This document shows, one piece after another, positions 27,920 through 36,203 of a DNA stretch of 64,000 bases (the stretch's first letter is position 1; each line of letters starts with the position of its first letter). Below the pieces are notes generated by a model. It saw only the letters and a list, made by a program, of their open reading frames with translations. It was not told the DNA's origin and did not search any database. The stretch comes from CAZNFR01 sp964572225. GTDB lineage: Bacteria; Bacteroidota; Bacteroidia; Bacteroidales; GCA-2748055. The stretch spans positions 1-64,000 of the forward strand of contig CAZNFR010000005.1 of NCBI GenBank assembly GCA_964572225.1, in the 5' to 3' direction. The translations under genes and the position numbers were made by a program.

Positions 27920-28138
27920 TCAACTGCAGCCAGGGCAACCTTGTTTGGAGTCACGGTACTTGTTGTGGCATTTCATCTCCTCATGTTTGACACAGGTAAT
28001 GCCCAGTTTCTTCATGTTCTTGTTATGTCCCACCTGATAAGCGGGAAAACGCCCTTTCTTTCTTACCAAAATTGAAATTCCCATCCCCAGCATTGCAGCG
28101 GAAATGAGTACAAAGCTTATAAGTATTAATTTAATCAA
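27920..28138 (-). CDS. Small single-span membrane protein with Cys-rich tail, paralogue of the 27664-27858 protein
   Basis: This 72-residue protein has one membrane helix (IKLILISFVLISAAMLGMGISILV), a basic segment RKKGR, then a tail with GITC, MKCHNK and a terminal GCPGC. It aligns over helix, basic segment and GITC with the smaller neighbour. A -7-like box lies 41 bases before the ATG, so transcription may be separate from nqr. A metal- or iron-sulfur-handling role near NQR is plausible, but nothing here proves it. The gene does not match any family I can name with certainty. Confidence 0.65.
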   Translation of the reverse strand: MIKLILISFVLISAAMLGMGISILVRKKGRFPAYQVGHNKNMKKLGITCVKHEEMKCHNKYRDSKQGCPGCS

Positions 28139-28178
28139 AACTTGAACAATTTAAGCCTGGTTGTTGTCCTTAAAACGA

Positions 28179-28186
28179 CAAAATTA
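28179..28186 (-). promoter_or_regulatory. Predicted -7 element for the small Cys-rich membrane genes
   Basis: The minus strand reads TAATTTTG, matching TAnnTTTG, giving a leader of about 34 bases before the ATG at 28138. Confidence 0.45.
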
Positions 28187-28257
28187 ATTAATTATTAGGT
28201 TTGTAAACCATAATCTGAAACATTTCTGTCCACCTGATCAATCTCATTTATCCTTCG

Positions 28258-28265
28258 TATTTTTG
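28258..28265 (+). promoter_or_regulatory. Predicted -7 element for the E1 dehydrogenase gene
   Basis: TATTTTTG matches TAnnTTTG and gives a leader of about 31 bases before the ATG at 28303. Confidence 0.45.
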
Positions 28266-28302
28266 TAGGTCAGGAAGTAAAATTCAAGTTAAGCCAACAA
28301 CT

Positions 28303-30726
28303 ATGCCTAAGCATCCTAAGAGTGAGTTTAGTTTCAATGATTTCAAAAATGAAGTCCTCCAGGATTACCACCTGGCCCACATGAGCAGGCAATGCTCCGT
28401 TCTTGCAAGAAAGGAGGTACTTACGGGAAAGGCAAAGTTTGGAATATTTGGCGATGGGAAGGAAGTAGCCCAAATAGCCATGGCCAAAAGTTTTCAGCCC
28501 GGCGACTGGCGTTCAGGTTATTACCGGGATCAGACCTTTATGTTCGCCACGGGTATGTCCACCCCTGAAGAATTTTTTTCCCAGTTATACGGAGATACCG
28601 ATCTGGAATGGAACCCGTCCAATGGAGGCCGTTCTTTCAACAACCATTACGGAACGCGGTATATTGATGAGGAAGGATACTGGAAATCGCAGACAGAATC
28701 GGGAAACTCTGCAGCAGATCTTTCCCCAACGGCCGGGCAAATGCCCAAAATTGTAGGATTAGGTTATGCATCGAAGCTATACCGGAGTAATCCTGATCTT
28801 GACAAAGAAAATAAGTTTTCAGTTGAAGGTAACGAAGTGGTATTCGGAACCATTGGAGATGCAAGTACTGCTGAGGGCCATTTTTTCGAAAGTATCAATG
28901 CTGCCGCAGTGCTCGAGATCCCTGTAGCCATTGCCGTATGGGATGACGGTTATGGGATCTCGGTTACCAAGGATTATCAAATCGTCAAGGCAAGCATTAG
29001 TGAGGCCCTTAAAGGGTTTATTAAAGAGGAAAATAAAAACGGAATTTACCTTTATTATGCCAGAGGATGGGATTACGCGGGCATGTGCAAGGTTTTTGAA
29101 GCAGGAATCGCCAAAGCCAGAAATGAACATATTCCTGTTCTTTTCCATATTGACGAAATGGTGCAACCTCTCGGACACTCCACCTCCGGCTCACACGAAC
29201 GATATAAATCCAAAGAAAGACTTGAGTGGGAAGAAGAACATGATCCTCTCCTGAAAATGCGGGAGTGGTTAATGGAACAGAACATTGCCTCCGCTGAGGA
29301 ACTTGATAGTATTGAAGAAGAGGCAGGAAACCGGGCAAAGGAAGCTCAGGAAAAAGCCTGGGATAATTATATCAACCCCATACGCAAGGAAAAGGAAGCC
29401 CTTTTGTCCATAATTAACAATCGTTCCTGCAAATGCAAAAATGATAACTTCGATAAGATTGAATCGCTTTCAACCGATCTTAAAAGAATTGCAAACCCTA
29501 TTCGTAAGGATATAATAAGCACTGCGAAACGAATACTCAGGCACGTGTGCATTGACTGTCCTGTAAGAAATGAACTACAGAACGACATTGGAATCTGGCT
29601 CGCAGAACAAAAGCAGAGAAACAACCAAAGATATAGTACTACACTTTATAATGAATTCCCCAGATCTGCCCTTAAAGTAAAAGAAATAAAACCTAAGTAT
29701 GATCATGATTCGAAGTTGTTGAATGCCCGCGAGGTATTGCGCGACAATTTTGATGTTTTATTCAGTAAATACCCAGAATTGCTTACGTTTGGAGAGGATA
29801 CGGGAAAAATTGGCGATGTGAATAAGGGACTTGAAGGCCTGCAGGATAAGTACGGAGAATTAAGACTTTCGGATACCGGCATCCGAGAAACCACCATCCT
29901 GGGTCAGGGAATAGGATTAGCAATGAGAGGGTTAAGACCCATAGCTGAGATCCAGTATTTTGATTACCTTTTGTATGGATTACAAACCCTGAGCGACGAT
30001 CTTGCCAGCCTGCATTACCGTACAAGGGCAGGTCAATCAGCCCCGGTGATTATCCGGACCCGTGGGCACAGACTCGAAGGAATATGGCATTCAGGCTCCC
30101 CTATGGGAATGGTAATTAATGCCATCAGGGGAATATATGTTTGTGTCCCCAGAGATATGACAAGAGCCTCAGGAATGTATAACACCTTGCTTCAGTCAGA
30201 TGACCCTGCACTGGTGATCGAACCACTGAATGGATATCGCTTAAAAGAGAAATTGCCTTCCAATCTTGGGGAATTTACCGTACCCCTTGGAAAACCCGAG
30301 ATCCTTGTTGAAGGAAGCGATGTTACCCTGGTTACCTATGGTAGCTGTGTCAGAATCGCTCTTTCCGCAATTGAACAGCTGAAGGAATTCGATATTCATG
30401 TGGAGCTTATTGATGTGCAGACATTATTGCCTTTCGATCTTGATCATATGATTGTGGAGTCGGTCAGGAAAACCAATCGGGTGGTATTTTTTGATGAGGA
30501 TGTTCCGGGGGGTGCAACCGCTTATATGATGCAAAAAGTGCTGGAGGAGCAGAAGGCCTTTTTCTATCTTGATGCTGAGCCACGAACTCTTTCCGCCAGG
30601 GAGCACAGACCCGCCTATGCCAGTGATGGAGATTATTTTTCAAATCCCAATGCGGAGAATGTATTCGAGCTTATCTATGAGATGATGAATTCGGCTGATC
30701 CTTCCAAATACCCGGCTATTTACTGA
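28303..30726 (+). CDS. 2-oxoacid dehydrogenase E1 component, alpha and beta subunits fused
   Basis: This 807-residue thiamine-diphosphate enzyme decarboxylates a 2-oxoacid, most likely branched-chain, and passes the acyl group to an E2. The alpha half (about 1-365) has YYRDQTFM, the ThDP motif GTIGDASTAEGHFFE and WDDGYGISV. The beta half (about 470-807) has LTFGEDTGKIGDVNKG, RPIAEIQYFDY and HSGSPMGM. The linker contains cysteines C376, C378, C416 and C419 in a CxC and CxxC arrangement, which is unusual. No E2 or E3 gene is adjacent. The pyruvate or 2-oxoisovalerate preference cannot be settled. Confidence 0.9.
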   Translation: MPKHPKSEFSFNDFKNEVLQDYHLAHMSRQCSVLARKEVLTGKAKFGIFGDGKEVAQIAMAKSFQPGDWRSGYYRDQTFMFATGMSTPEEFFSQLYGDTDLEWNPSNGGRSFNNHYGTRYIDEEGYWKSQTESGNSAADLSPTAGQMPKIVGLGYASKLYRSNPDLDKENKFSVEGNEVVFGTIGDASTAEGHFFESINAAAVLEIPVAIAVWDDGYGISVTKDYQIVKASISEALKGFIKEENKNGIYLYYARGWDYAGMCKVFEAGIAKARNEHIPVLFHIDEMVQPLGHSTSGSHERYKSKERLEWEEEHDPLLKMREWLMEQNIASAEELDSIEEEAGNRAKEAQEKAWDNYINPIRKEKEALLSIINNRSCKCKNDNFDKIESLSTDLKRIANPIRKDIISTAKRILRHVCIDCPVRNELQNDIGIWLAEQKQRNNQRYSTTLYNEFPRSALKVKEIKPKYDHDSKLLNAREVLRDNFDVLFSKYPELLTFGEDTGKIGDVNKGLEGLQDKYGELRLSDTGIRETTILGQGIGLAMRGLRPIAEIQYFDYLLYGLQTLSDDLASLHYRTRAGQSAPVIIRTRGHRLEGIWHSGSPMGMVINAIRGIYVCVPRDMTRASGMYNTLLQSDDPALVIEPLNGYRLKEKLPSNLGEFTVPLGKPEILVEGSDVTLVTYGSCVRIALSAIEQLKEFDIHVELIDVQTLLPFDLDHMIVESVRKTNRVVFFDEDVPGGATAYMMQKVLEEQKAFFYLDAEPRTLSAREHRPAYASDGDYFSNPNAENVFELIYEMMNSADPSKYPAIY

Positions 30727-32214
30727 TCAAATATCCCTGCGGTTCTTTTCGAAACTCCTTTTAACCTGTGGTTCACCTTGTTTAAACCGCCGTATACCGA
30801 TGTTAAAACTGGCAATAAAGATGCTGACAAAAGGATTAATCAGGTTAAAAAATGCAAAAGGCAGATAATCAAGGGTAGGCACTCCGAGCACCCGTGATTG
30901 AGTAGCTCCGCATGTATTCCAGGGAATAAGCACACTGGTTATGGTTCCTCCATCCTCCAGGGTACGGCTCAACACCTCCGGCTTTAATCCACGTTCCCGG
31001 TAGGTATTGGCAAACATCCTGCCAGGAACGACTATAGAAATGTACTGGTCGGATGCAGTTATATTAAAGAAAATACTGGTTCCTATAGTGGTAGCGACCA
31101 ATGAGCCCGTAGATTTGGCAAATCGGATCACTGAACTGGTTATCCTAACCAATAACCCGCCCGATTCCATGGTTCCACCGAATACCATGGCAGAAAGAAT
31201 GAGCCAGATGGTATTTAGCATTCCGGCCATACCTGTGGAAGATAATAGCTCAGTAACCATTTCATTGGAAGTTGGAATATTCACATTTCCGTAAATCGCC
31301 TGCATAACAGAAATATAGGACGCTTTGAAAAAGTTATCCGTGACTCCGGAGATCTCTGAAATAAGATGGGGCTGAAAAATTATCGCAAATAGCCCTCCCA
31401 GCAAACTGCCGGCAAGAATGGACGGGAGAGGAGGAACCTTAAGGATAATAATGGTAAGCAGGATTGCAGGAACCAGGAAGAGCCAGCCGTTTATCACAAA
31501 TTTCTCTTCAATGGCAGAAAGGACAAGGTTTATGTTATCAAGATCGGTATTAAAGTCGTAGGTAAATCCCATCACCAGAAAAATAACCAAGGTGATTAAT
31601 ATACTTGGGCCGGTAGTAATGATCATATAGCGTATATGAGTGAAAAGATCGGTACCGGCCATGGCAGGAGCAAGGTTGGTTGTGTCGGATAGGGGTGACA
31701 TTTTATCACCAAAATAGGCTCCGGAGATGACCGCACCAGCCACAATTCCTTCTTTAATTCCCAAAGCCGTCCCAATCCCGATCAATGCAATCCCGATGGT
31801 AGCTATGGTTGACCATGAGCTGCCGGTAGCAAGAGATACAATGGCAGTTATGATCACACAGGCAAAAAGGAAAATAGAAGGATGAAAAACTTTTAGTCCG
31901 TAGTAGATCATTGCCGGAACCACTCCGGAAATTACCCAGGTGCCTGCCAGAGCCCCAATTAAGAGTAATATGAGTATTGAAGGCATGGCCGAACTGATCG
32001 ATTTTACGATTCGGGTACGCACATAAGACCAGGAGTTCCCAAGGGTAACAGCAATACCTCCCGCCACCGCAGCAGCCAGGATCAATACCACCTGGTTGGC
32101 GCCATCCAGGGTGTGATCCCCAAAAAAGTTTACGTTGAGACTTAACAGAGAGATCAGAAAAATTATCGGAACCAGTGCCTGCAATAAATTGGGTTCACGC
32201 CCTTTATGCTCCAT
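30727..32214 (-). CDS. Na+/H+ antiporter, NhaC family
   Basis: This 495-residue transporter has about twelve membrane segments. The NhaC-family signature region TGSSWSTIATIG and SGAYFGDKMSPLSDTTNLA is present, the latter with the conserved charged residues of this family. It would exchange external protons for internal sodium, or in some members malate/lactate for Na+. It ends exactly against the E1 gene stop (convergent, no gap). A strong hairpin lies in its 5' leader at 32261-32302. Confidence 0.88.
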   Translation of the reverse strand: MEHKGREPNLLQALVPIIFLISLLSLNVNFFGDHTLDGANQVVLILAAAVAGGIAVTLGNSWSYVRTRIVKSISSAMPSILILLLIGALAGTWVISGVVPAMIYYGLKVFHPSIFLFACVIITAIVSLATGSSWSTIATIGIALIGIGTALGIKEGIVAGAVISGAYFGDKMSPLSDTTNLAPAMAGTDLFTHIRYMIITTGPSILITLVIFLVMGFTYDFNTDLDNINLVLSAIEEKFVINGWLFLVPAILLTIIILKVPPLPSILAGSLLGGLFAIIFQPHLISEISGVTDNFFKASYISVMQAIYGNVNIPTSNEMVTELLSSTGMAGMLNTIWLILSAMVFGGTMESGGLLVRITSSVIRFAKSTGSLVATTIGTSIFFNITASDQYISIVVPGRMFANTYRERGLKPEVLSRTLEDGGTITSVLIPWNTCGATQSRVLGVPTLDYLPFAFFNLINPFVSIFIASFNIGIRRFKQGEPQVKRSFEKNRRDI

Positions 32215-32260
32215 AAATGAATTGAAGATTTAAAGCGAAAGATAAGGATTATATTTTAAA

Positions 32261-32302
32261 AACCCTTTTCCCCTTTCCATGGAGAATAAGCAGGGAAGGG
32301 TT
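32261..32302 (-). promoter_or_regulatory. Leader hairpin upstream of the NhaC-type antiporter gene
   Basis: AACCCTT and CCC (32261-32273, two bulged T) pair with GGG and AAGGGTT (32293-32302), giving a 10-pair stem. On the minus strand the stem is followed by a short U run, as in an attenuator or terminator. It lies 47 bases before the antiporter ATG, in a gap between divergent genes. Confidence 0.35.
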
Positions 32303-32417
32303 GTTAAAAAGATTCTAAATAATCCGGAAATTGGGAATATTTTTATTAATTTGACACTGATTTAACTGTCATTTGTTTTTTTGTACATCCGGTTATTTGA
32401 ATGATCAATCATAAGCA

Positions 32418-33005
32418 ATGGATCTGAATATTGATTTTTTCGAGATTAAAAACGACAGAGTTGCATCAAAGGGTCTGGTACTAATTTCTGAACCCTTTCT
32501 CAGCGATAGCTATTTCAAGAGATCGGTTGTATTTCTTACCGAGCTCTCCGATGAAGGATCAGTTGGTTTTGTTCTCAATAAACCGGTAGACTTAAAACTT
32601 CAGGAAGTTATAAATGATTTTCCTCCGTTTGAAGCGGTCATAAGTATAGGTGGACCGGTTAATACCAACACGGTTCATTATCTGCATACCCTGGGTGATA
32701 AGATCCCTGATAGCGTGCATGTTAAAGATAATATCTACTGGGGTGGCAGCTTCGATGTTGTTAAAGAACTAATCGATTCCGGTGATTTGAGCAGTAATGA
32801 TATTCGGTTCTTTTTGGGATATTCAGGTTGGTCACCCAATCAGCTTGAAGATGAACTAAGTGAAAATGCCTGGCTGATAGCTGAACTAAGCAATGATTTG
32901 ATTATGAACGGAGTTGAAGCTAATATCTGGGTTGATATCCTGAAGAAGATGAAAAATAAGTACAAGGTCTGGGCAAATTTTCCGGAAAATCCCGGAATGA
33001 ATTAA
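32418..33005 (+). CDS. YqgE/AlgH family protein
   Basis: This 195-residue cytoplasmic protein belongs to the YqgE/AlgH family (DUF179). It has the pattern KGLVLISEPFLSD, SVGFVLNKPV, GGPV and FLGYSGWSPNQLEDE. The family is widespread, and AlgH was once linked to alginate regulation in Pseudomonas, but the molecular role is unresolved. It stands alone on the plus strand and overlaps the convergent gmhB gene by 4 bases. Confidence 0.93.
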   Translation: MDLNIDFFEIKNDRVASKGLVLISEPFLSDSYFKRSVVFLTELSDEGSVGFVLNKPVDLKLQEVINDFPPFEAVISIGGPVNTNTVHYLHTLGDKIPDSVHVKDNIYWGGSFDVVKELIDSGDLSSNDIRFFLGYSGWSPNQLEDELSENAWLIAELSNDLIMNGVEANIWVDILKKMKNKYKVWANFPENPGMN

Positions 33006-33493
33006 GGAATAATATCCGTAAGAAAGGACATATTGCTGTTTGCTTTCACCAAAAGGGTTTTAAGTCCGGCCTTTCTTCCCGCTTCCATATCCGTTTCCCT
33101 GTCTCCAACGAACCAGGACCGTAAAGGGTCTATGTTAAACCTGGAAATTGCCTTCTGGATATTGATATACCCCGGTTTTCGGCAAAGACACTTTTCATTG
33201 TCGCTGTGATGGGGACAATAGTATATTTCGGCAAGATCGATGCCTGAATTTTTAAGCTGAAGGGTCATGAGATCATGAATGGCCGTTACGTCCTTATGGG
33301 TATAAAGGTTTTTGGAGATCCCCCCCTGATTGGTAATAACGATGAAAATATATCCCCTGTCCCGCAGAATTTTTAAAGTTTCAATAATGCCGGGATTAAG
33401 GAAGAAATCACCGGTGCGGAAAATATAATAGTTGCTCTCTTCATTATTCAGAACACCATCGCGATCAAAAAAAACAGCTTTTTGTTTTATCAT
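33002..33493 (-). CDS. gmhB: D-glycero-D-manno-heptose 1,7-bisphosphate phosphatase (GmhB-like)
   Basis: GmhB removes the 7-phosphate from heptose bisphosphate during LPS-core heptose activation. This HAD-IIIA protein has FFDRDGVLN (nucleophile and acid Asp), TNQGG, the GmhB-type zinc loop CPHHSDNEKCLCRKPG, and VGDRETDMEAG. Length is 163, slightly below the usual 170-190. A histidinol-phosphatase domain is a related alternative, but the zinc loop and the hldD gene elsewhere in the window favour GmhB. It is downstream of the rhomboid gene by 15 bases. Confidence 0.85.
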   Translation of the reverse strand: MIKQKAVFFDRDGVLNNEESNYYIFRTGDFFLNPGIIETLKILRDRGYIFIVITNQGGISKNLYTHKDVTAIHDLMTLQLKNSGIDLAEIYYCPHHSDNEKCLCRKPGYINIQKAISRFNIDPLRSWFVGDRETDMEAGRKAGLKTLLVKANSNMSFLTDIIP

Positions 33494-33508
33494 CAGTGAG
33501 TTACGCCC

Positions 33509-34120
33509 TTAGAAATTATTGAGAAATACGTTAATAAGCCGGGGATTGATCAGAATGGGAAAGATAAATCCAAAAATTGCACCCCATAGATGTGCATCAT
33601 GGTTAATATTATCCCTTCCTGATCGACTCATATAGGTTGAATATGCAAGATATAACACCCCGAATAGTATTCCGGGCATAGGGATCACCCCATAGAAATA
33701 AATCATTTCCATGGGCGAAAAAAATATACTCATAAAAAGGACTGCCGAAACAGCTCCGGATGCCCCAACCGAAACATAATTCGGATTGTTTTTATGTTTG
33801 AGATAACTGGGAATGGAAGCAACCACTACCCCGGCAAAATAAAGCAAAATATAAAAAAGCTTTCCCGAGGGAATCAATCCCTGATTCTCCAGCATCTCAA
33901 AGATTTGTTCTACATACCTTCCAAATGAAAAAAAGACAAGCATATTCACGATCAGATGGATCCAGTCGGCATGAACAAATGAATGAGACAAGAGTCTGTA
34001 CCACTCTTTTTTGGTTCTTACTTCATAAGGAGAATAATCGAGTTTACTGAAAAGATCGGGCCTCTGAAAGCAGGTCAGGGAAACAAGGACAGTCGATATC
34101 AGAATAATTAGGGTAATCAT
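33509..34120 (-). CDS. Rhomboid-family intramembrane serine protease
   Basis: This 203-residue membrane protein has about six helices. The catalytic pair is Ser121 in GASGAV and His177 in HDAHLWG; the supporting residues HLIVNM (His55, Asn59) are also present, so it should be active. It would cut single-span membrane proteins; the substrate is unknown. Its ATG overlaps the holA stop by the ATGA tetranucleotide, suggesting translational coupling, and gmhB follows 15 bases later. Confidence 0.9.
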   Translation of the reverse strand: MITLIILISTVLVSLTCFQRPDLFSKLDYSPYEVRTKKEWYRLLSHSFVHADWIHLIVNMLVFFSFGRYVEQIFEMLENQGLIPSGKLFYILLYFAGVVVASIPSYLKHKNNPNYVSVGASGAVSAVLFMSIFFSPMEMIYFYGVIPMPGILFGVLYLAYSTYMSRSGRDNINHDAHLWGAIFGFIFPILINPRLINVFLNNF

Positions 34121-35136
34121 AAATGGATTATTTTGTAGATCAATTCTTTAAGCAGATCACCCTGATCGGCCGAGGGATTCCCATAGCCTTTCGATTTAAC
34201 ATCGGCCTCACGAAGGAAGGATATTATATCAATGGTTTTTCCTGCACTATAGATCCTGGCTGCTTCCTGATAATCCTTCAGAAAATATGGCGAGACCTTG
34301 AGTACAGAAGCCAGGTTGCTATTGCCTGTTTTTTTCTCCTTGTGGAGCAGAAGTACCTTGGAAAAAAAGAAATACAAACCTGCAAGGATCTGAGGCATGG
34401 AATTTTTTCTTGGATTGGATGCAAAATAACGAATGATCCGGTTCGCTTTTACCATATCTCTTTTGATCAGGGCATTCTGCAACTCAAAAGTATTGTACTC
34501 CTTACTGATCCCGATATTCTTTTCAATCATTGCCGAGGTAATGATGCTCAGGTTTTCGGGAAGGATTATCAGGAGTTTCTCTAATTCTTTTTCGATCTTT
34601 GAAAGGTCATTTCCCAGGAACTCGGTTAGAAGAACAGCCGCCTTGGGTTCAATCTTTTTAGACCTTTTTTTTAGAACATCCGAGATCCACTGTGGTATAC
34701 GGTCATCGTACAATTTGTCGGATTCAAAATAAACCGATTTTTCCCTGAGAATTTTATATAGTTTCTTTCGTTTATCGGGCTTCCGGTACTTGTAATTTAT
34801 GACAAGCAGGGTCGATTTCAACGGCTGTTCAAGATAGTAAACAAGGTCATCCATATCCTTTATTTCCTGGGCTTCCTTAACAACGACCAATTGCAAGCTA
34901 CCCATCATCGGGAATCTTCTGGAAACATCAATGAGGGTTCTGACGGTGGTGTCCTCTCCGTAGAGCATGGTAAGATTGAATGCCTTCTCTTCTTCGGGAA
35001 TTACATTGGCCAGAATGTATTCTGTGATTTTATCAATAAAGTAGGGTTCCTCTCCTGCGAGGAAATACACAGGATGGTAGATCCTGTTTTTCAGATCCTC
35101 AAGAATCTGGGTATAGGTATAGTTATTCTTTATCAT
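34117..35136 (-). CDS. holA: DNA polymerase III subunit delta
   Basis: HolA opens and loads the sliding clamp as part of the clamp loader. With the start at 35136 the protein has 339 residues. It shows the family N-terminus HPVYFLAGEEPYFIDKI, YRKPDKRKKLYK and the three-domain layout. ATG 35136 is chosen because a GGAGGGT ribosome-binding site precedes it; an earlier ATG (35244) gives 36 extra residues lacking family similarity and overlaps the divergent neighbour. It heads holA-rhomboid-gmhB. Confidence 0.9.
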   Translation of the reverse strand: MIKNNYTYTQILEDLKNRIYHPVYFLAGEEPYFIDKITEYILANVIPEEEKAFNLTMLYGEDTTVRTLIDVSRRFPMMGSLQLVVVKEAQEIKDMDDLVYYLEQPLKSTLLVINYKYRKPDKRKKLYKILREKSVYFESDKLYDDRIPQWISDVLKKRSKKIEPKAAVLLTEFLGNDLSKIEKELEKLLIILPENLSIITSAMIEKNIGISKEYNTFELQNALIKRDMVKANRIIRYFASNPRKNSMPQILAGLYFFFSKVLLLHKEKKTGNSNLASVLKVSPYFLKDYQEAARIYSAGKTIDIISFLREADVKSKGYGNPSADQGDLLKELIYKIIHL

Positions 35137-35195
35137 TTCTGCGTACCCTCCGGGTTTATGCCCGGCCAGGATTAATATCAAAGGGTAAAATTGCT

Positions 35196-35203
35196 TATGT
35201 TTG
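35196..35203 (+). promoter_or_regulatory. Predicted -7 element for the HsdR-N protein gene
   Basis: TATGTTTG matches TAnnTTTG. The start codon follows 14 bases later, so the message would have a very short leader. Confidence 0.35.
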
Positions 35204-35216
35204 TGGTCGAGAAACC

Positions 35217-35681
35217 ATGAACATACCCGGCTTAAAAATACCAACTTATTCTTTCAAAATAAAATCGGAAGAAGGACGCAGTTTGATATTTGATCCTTTT
35301 CGTAAGAAGTTTGTACGATTAACACCCGAAGAATGGGTAAGGATGAATTTTGCCATGTTTCTGGTGGAAGATAGAGGCTTCCCTGCCGGCAGGATGGTTA
35401 TTGAACAATCCCTTAAGTTCAATCAGCTAAGCAAAAGATGTGATATTCTGGTTTATAACAGGGAAATGGACCCTTTGATCATGGTTGAATGCAAGGCTCC
35501 GGAGGTAAAGATCGGTAAAGGAGTTTTTGATCAGATATCAATGTATAATCTCACTTTCAGGGTAAAGTACCTCATCGTAACGAATGGTTTAGAGAATTAC
35601 TTCTGCAGGATCAATTTTGAAGACAGGAATATAGAATTTCTTGACAGGATTCCTGACTACACCGACTTAGAAAAGGGTTAA
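35217..35681 (+). CDS. Stand-alone HsdR N-terminal (PD-(D/E)xK nuclease-fold) domain protein
   Basis: This 154-residue protein matches the type I restriction enzyme R-subunit N-terminal domain (HSDR_N_2), without the helicase. The nuclease-fold residues are Asp76 (RCDILV), Glu91 and Lys93 (VECKAP), so the core could bind metal. No HsdM, HsdS or helicase is nearby, so a restriction role is unlikely. It sits divergent to holA, an association that I recall as common in Bacteroidota; a DNA-maintenance role is inference. It overlaps the convergent GNAT gene by 4 bases. Confidence 0.85.
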   Translation: MNIPGLKIPTYSFKIKSEEGRSLIFDPFRKKFVRLTPEEWVRMNFAMFLVEDRGFPAGRMVIEQSLKFNQLSKRCDILVYNREMDPLIMVECKAPEVKIGKGVFDQISMYNLTFRVKYLIVTNGLENYFCRINFEDRNIEFLDRIPDYTDLEKG

Positions 35682-36193
35682 AAAACAAGTTGTAAAAAAA
35701 ATTCATTTTTCCATCCCCCCGGTGTTTTTATCCAGGCAAGCTTTTCGCCTGTGATCCTGAATCCCTTTTTAAGAAACAGACTGATGCTTTCCTGATTATT
35801 CTCAAGGATATTGCAATAGAGCTGTTTAAGCAAAAGAATGTTTTTGCAATAGTCTATTAAGAGATCCAGAGCTTCCGACGCGAGGCCTTTTTTTCTTTCC
35901 TGTGGATCACCGATAAGGATGCCAGTGCCGGCCCTCAGGTGAAAGGGGTCAAAATCGAAAAGATCGATTGCACCGAGGGGCCGGAAGTCTTCAGATCTCT
36001 CAATCATAAATCTGAGTTGCTTTGTTTCGTATATATCCTTCGATCCGGTTTCAATATACTTCTTAAGTTCGTATCGTGAAAAAGGTAATAATGTGGTACT
36101 CAAATGCCAAATGGAGGTATTGTTTTCCCATCTGTACAGATATTCAAGATCCTCGGGTTCCGGTGCCCTGAGTCTGACAAGTTTTCCTTCCAT
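35678..36193 (-). CDS. GNAT-family N-acetyltransferase
   Basis: This 171-residue protein resembles RimJ/RimL-type acetyltransferases. The start has VRLRAPEPEDLEYLYRWEN, followed by PLGAIDLFDFDP and an acetyl-CoA loop around GDPQERKKGLASEAL. The substrate may be a protein N-terminus or a small amine. ATG 36193 is preferred over 36244, which would overlap the upstream PorE-like gene. It follows that gene by 10 bases and may be its operon partner. Confidence 0.85.
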   Translation of the reverse strand: MEGKLVRLRAPEPEDLEYLYRWENNTSIWHLSTTLLPFSRYELKKYIETGSKDIYETKQLRFMIERSEDFRPLGAIDLFDFDPFHLRAGTGILIGDPQERKKGLASEALDLLIDYCKNILLLKQLYCNILENNQESISLFLKKGFRITGEKLAWIKTPGGWKNEFFLQLVF

Positions 36194-36203
36194 TATTTTA
36201 CTT

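Noticed and set aside
28303..30726. Frameshift or gene fusion error joining separate E1 alpha and beta genes
   Set aside because: The frame is continuous and fused E1 alpha/beta proteins are well known in Bacteroidota.
35217..35681. Part of a restriction-modification system
   Set aside because: Only the nuclease-fold N-terminal domain is present; no helicase, methylase or specificity gene is nearby.
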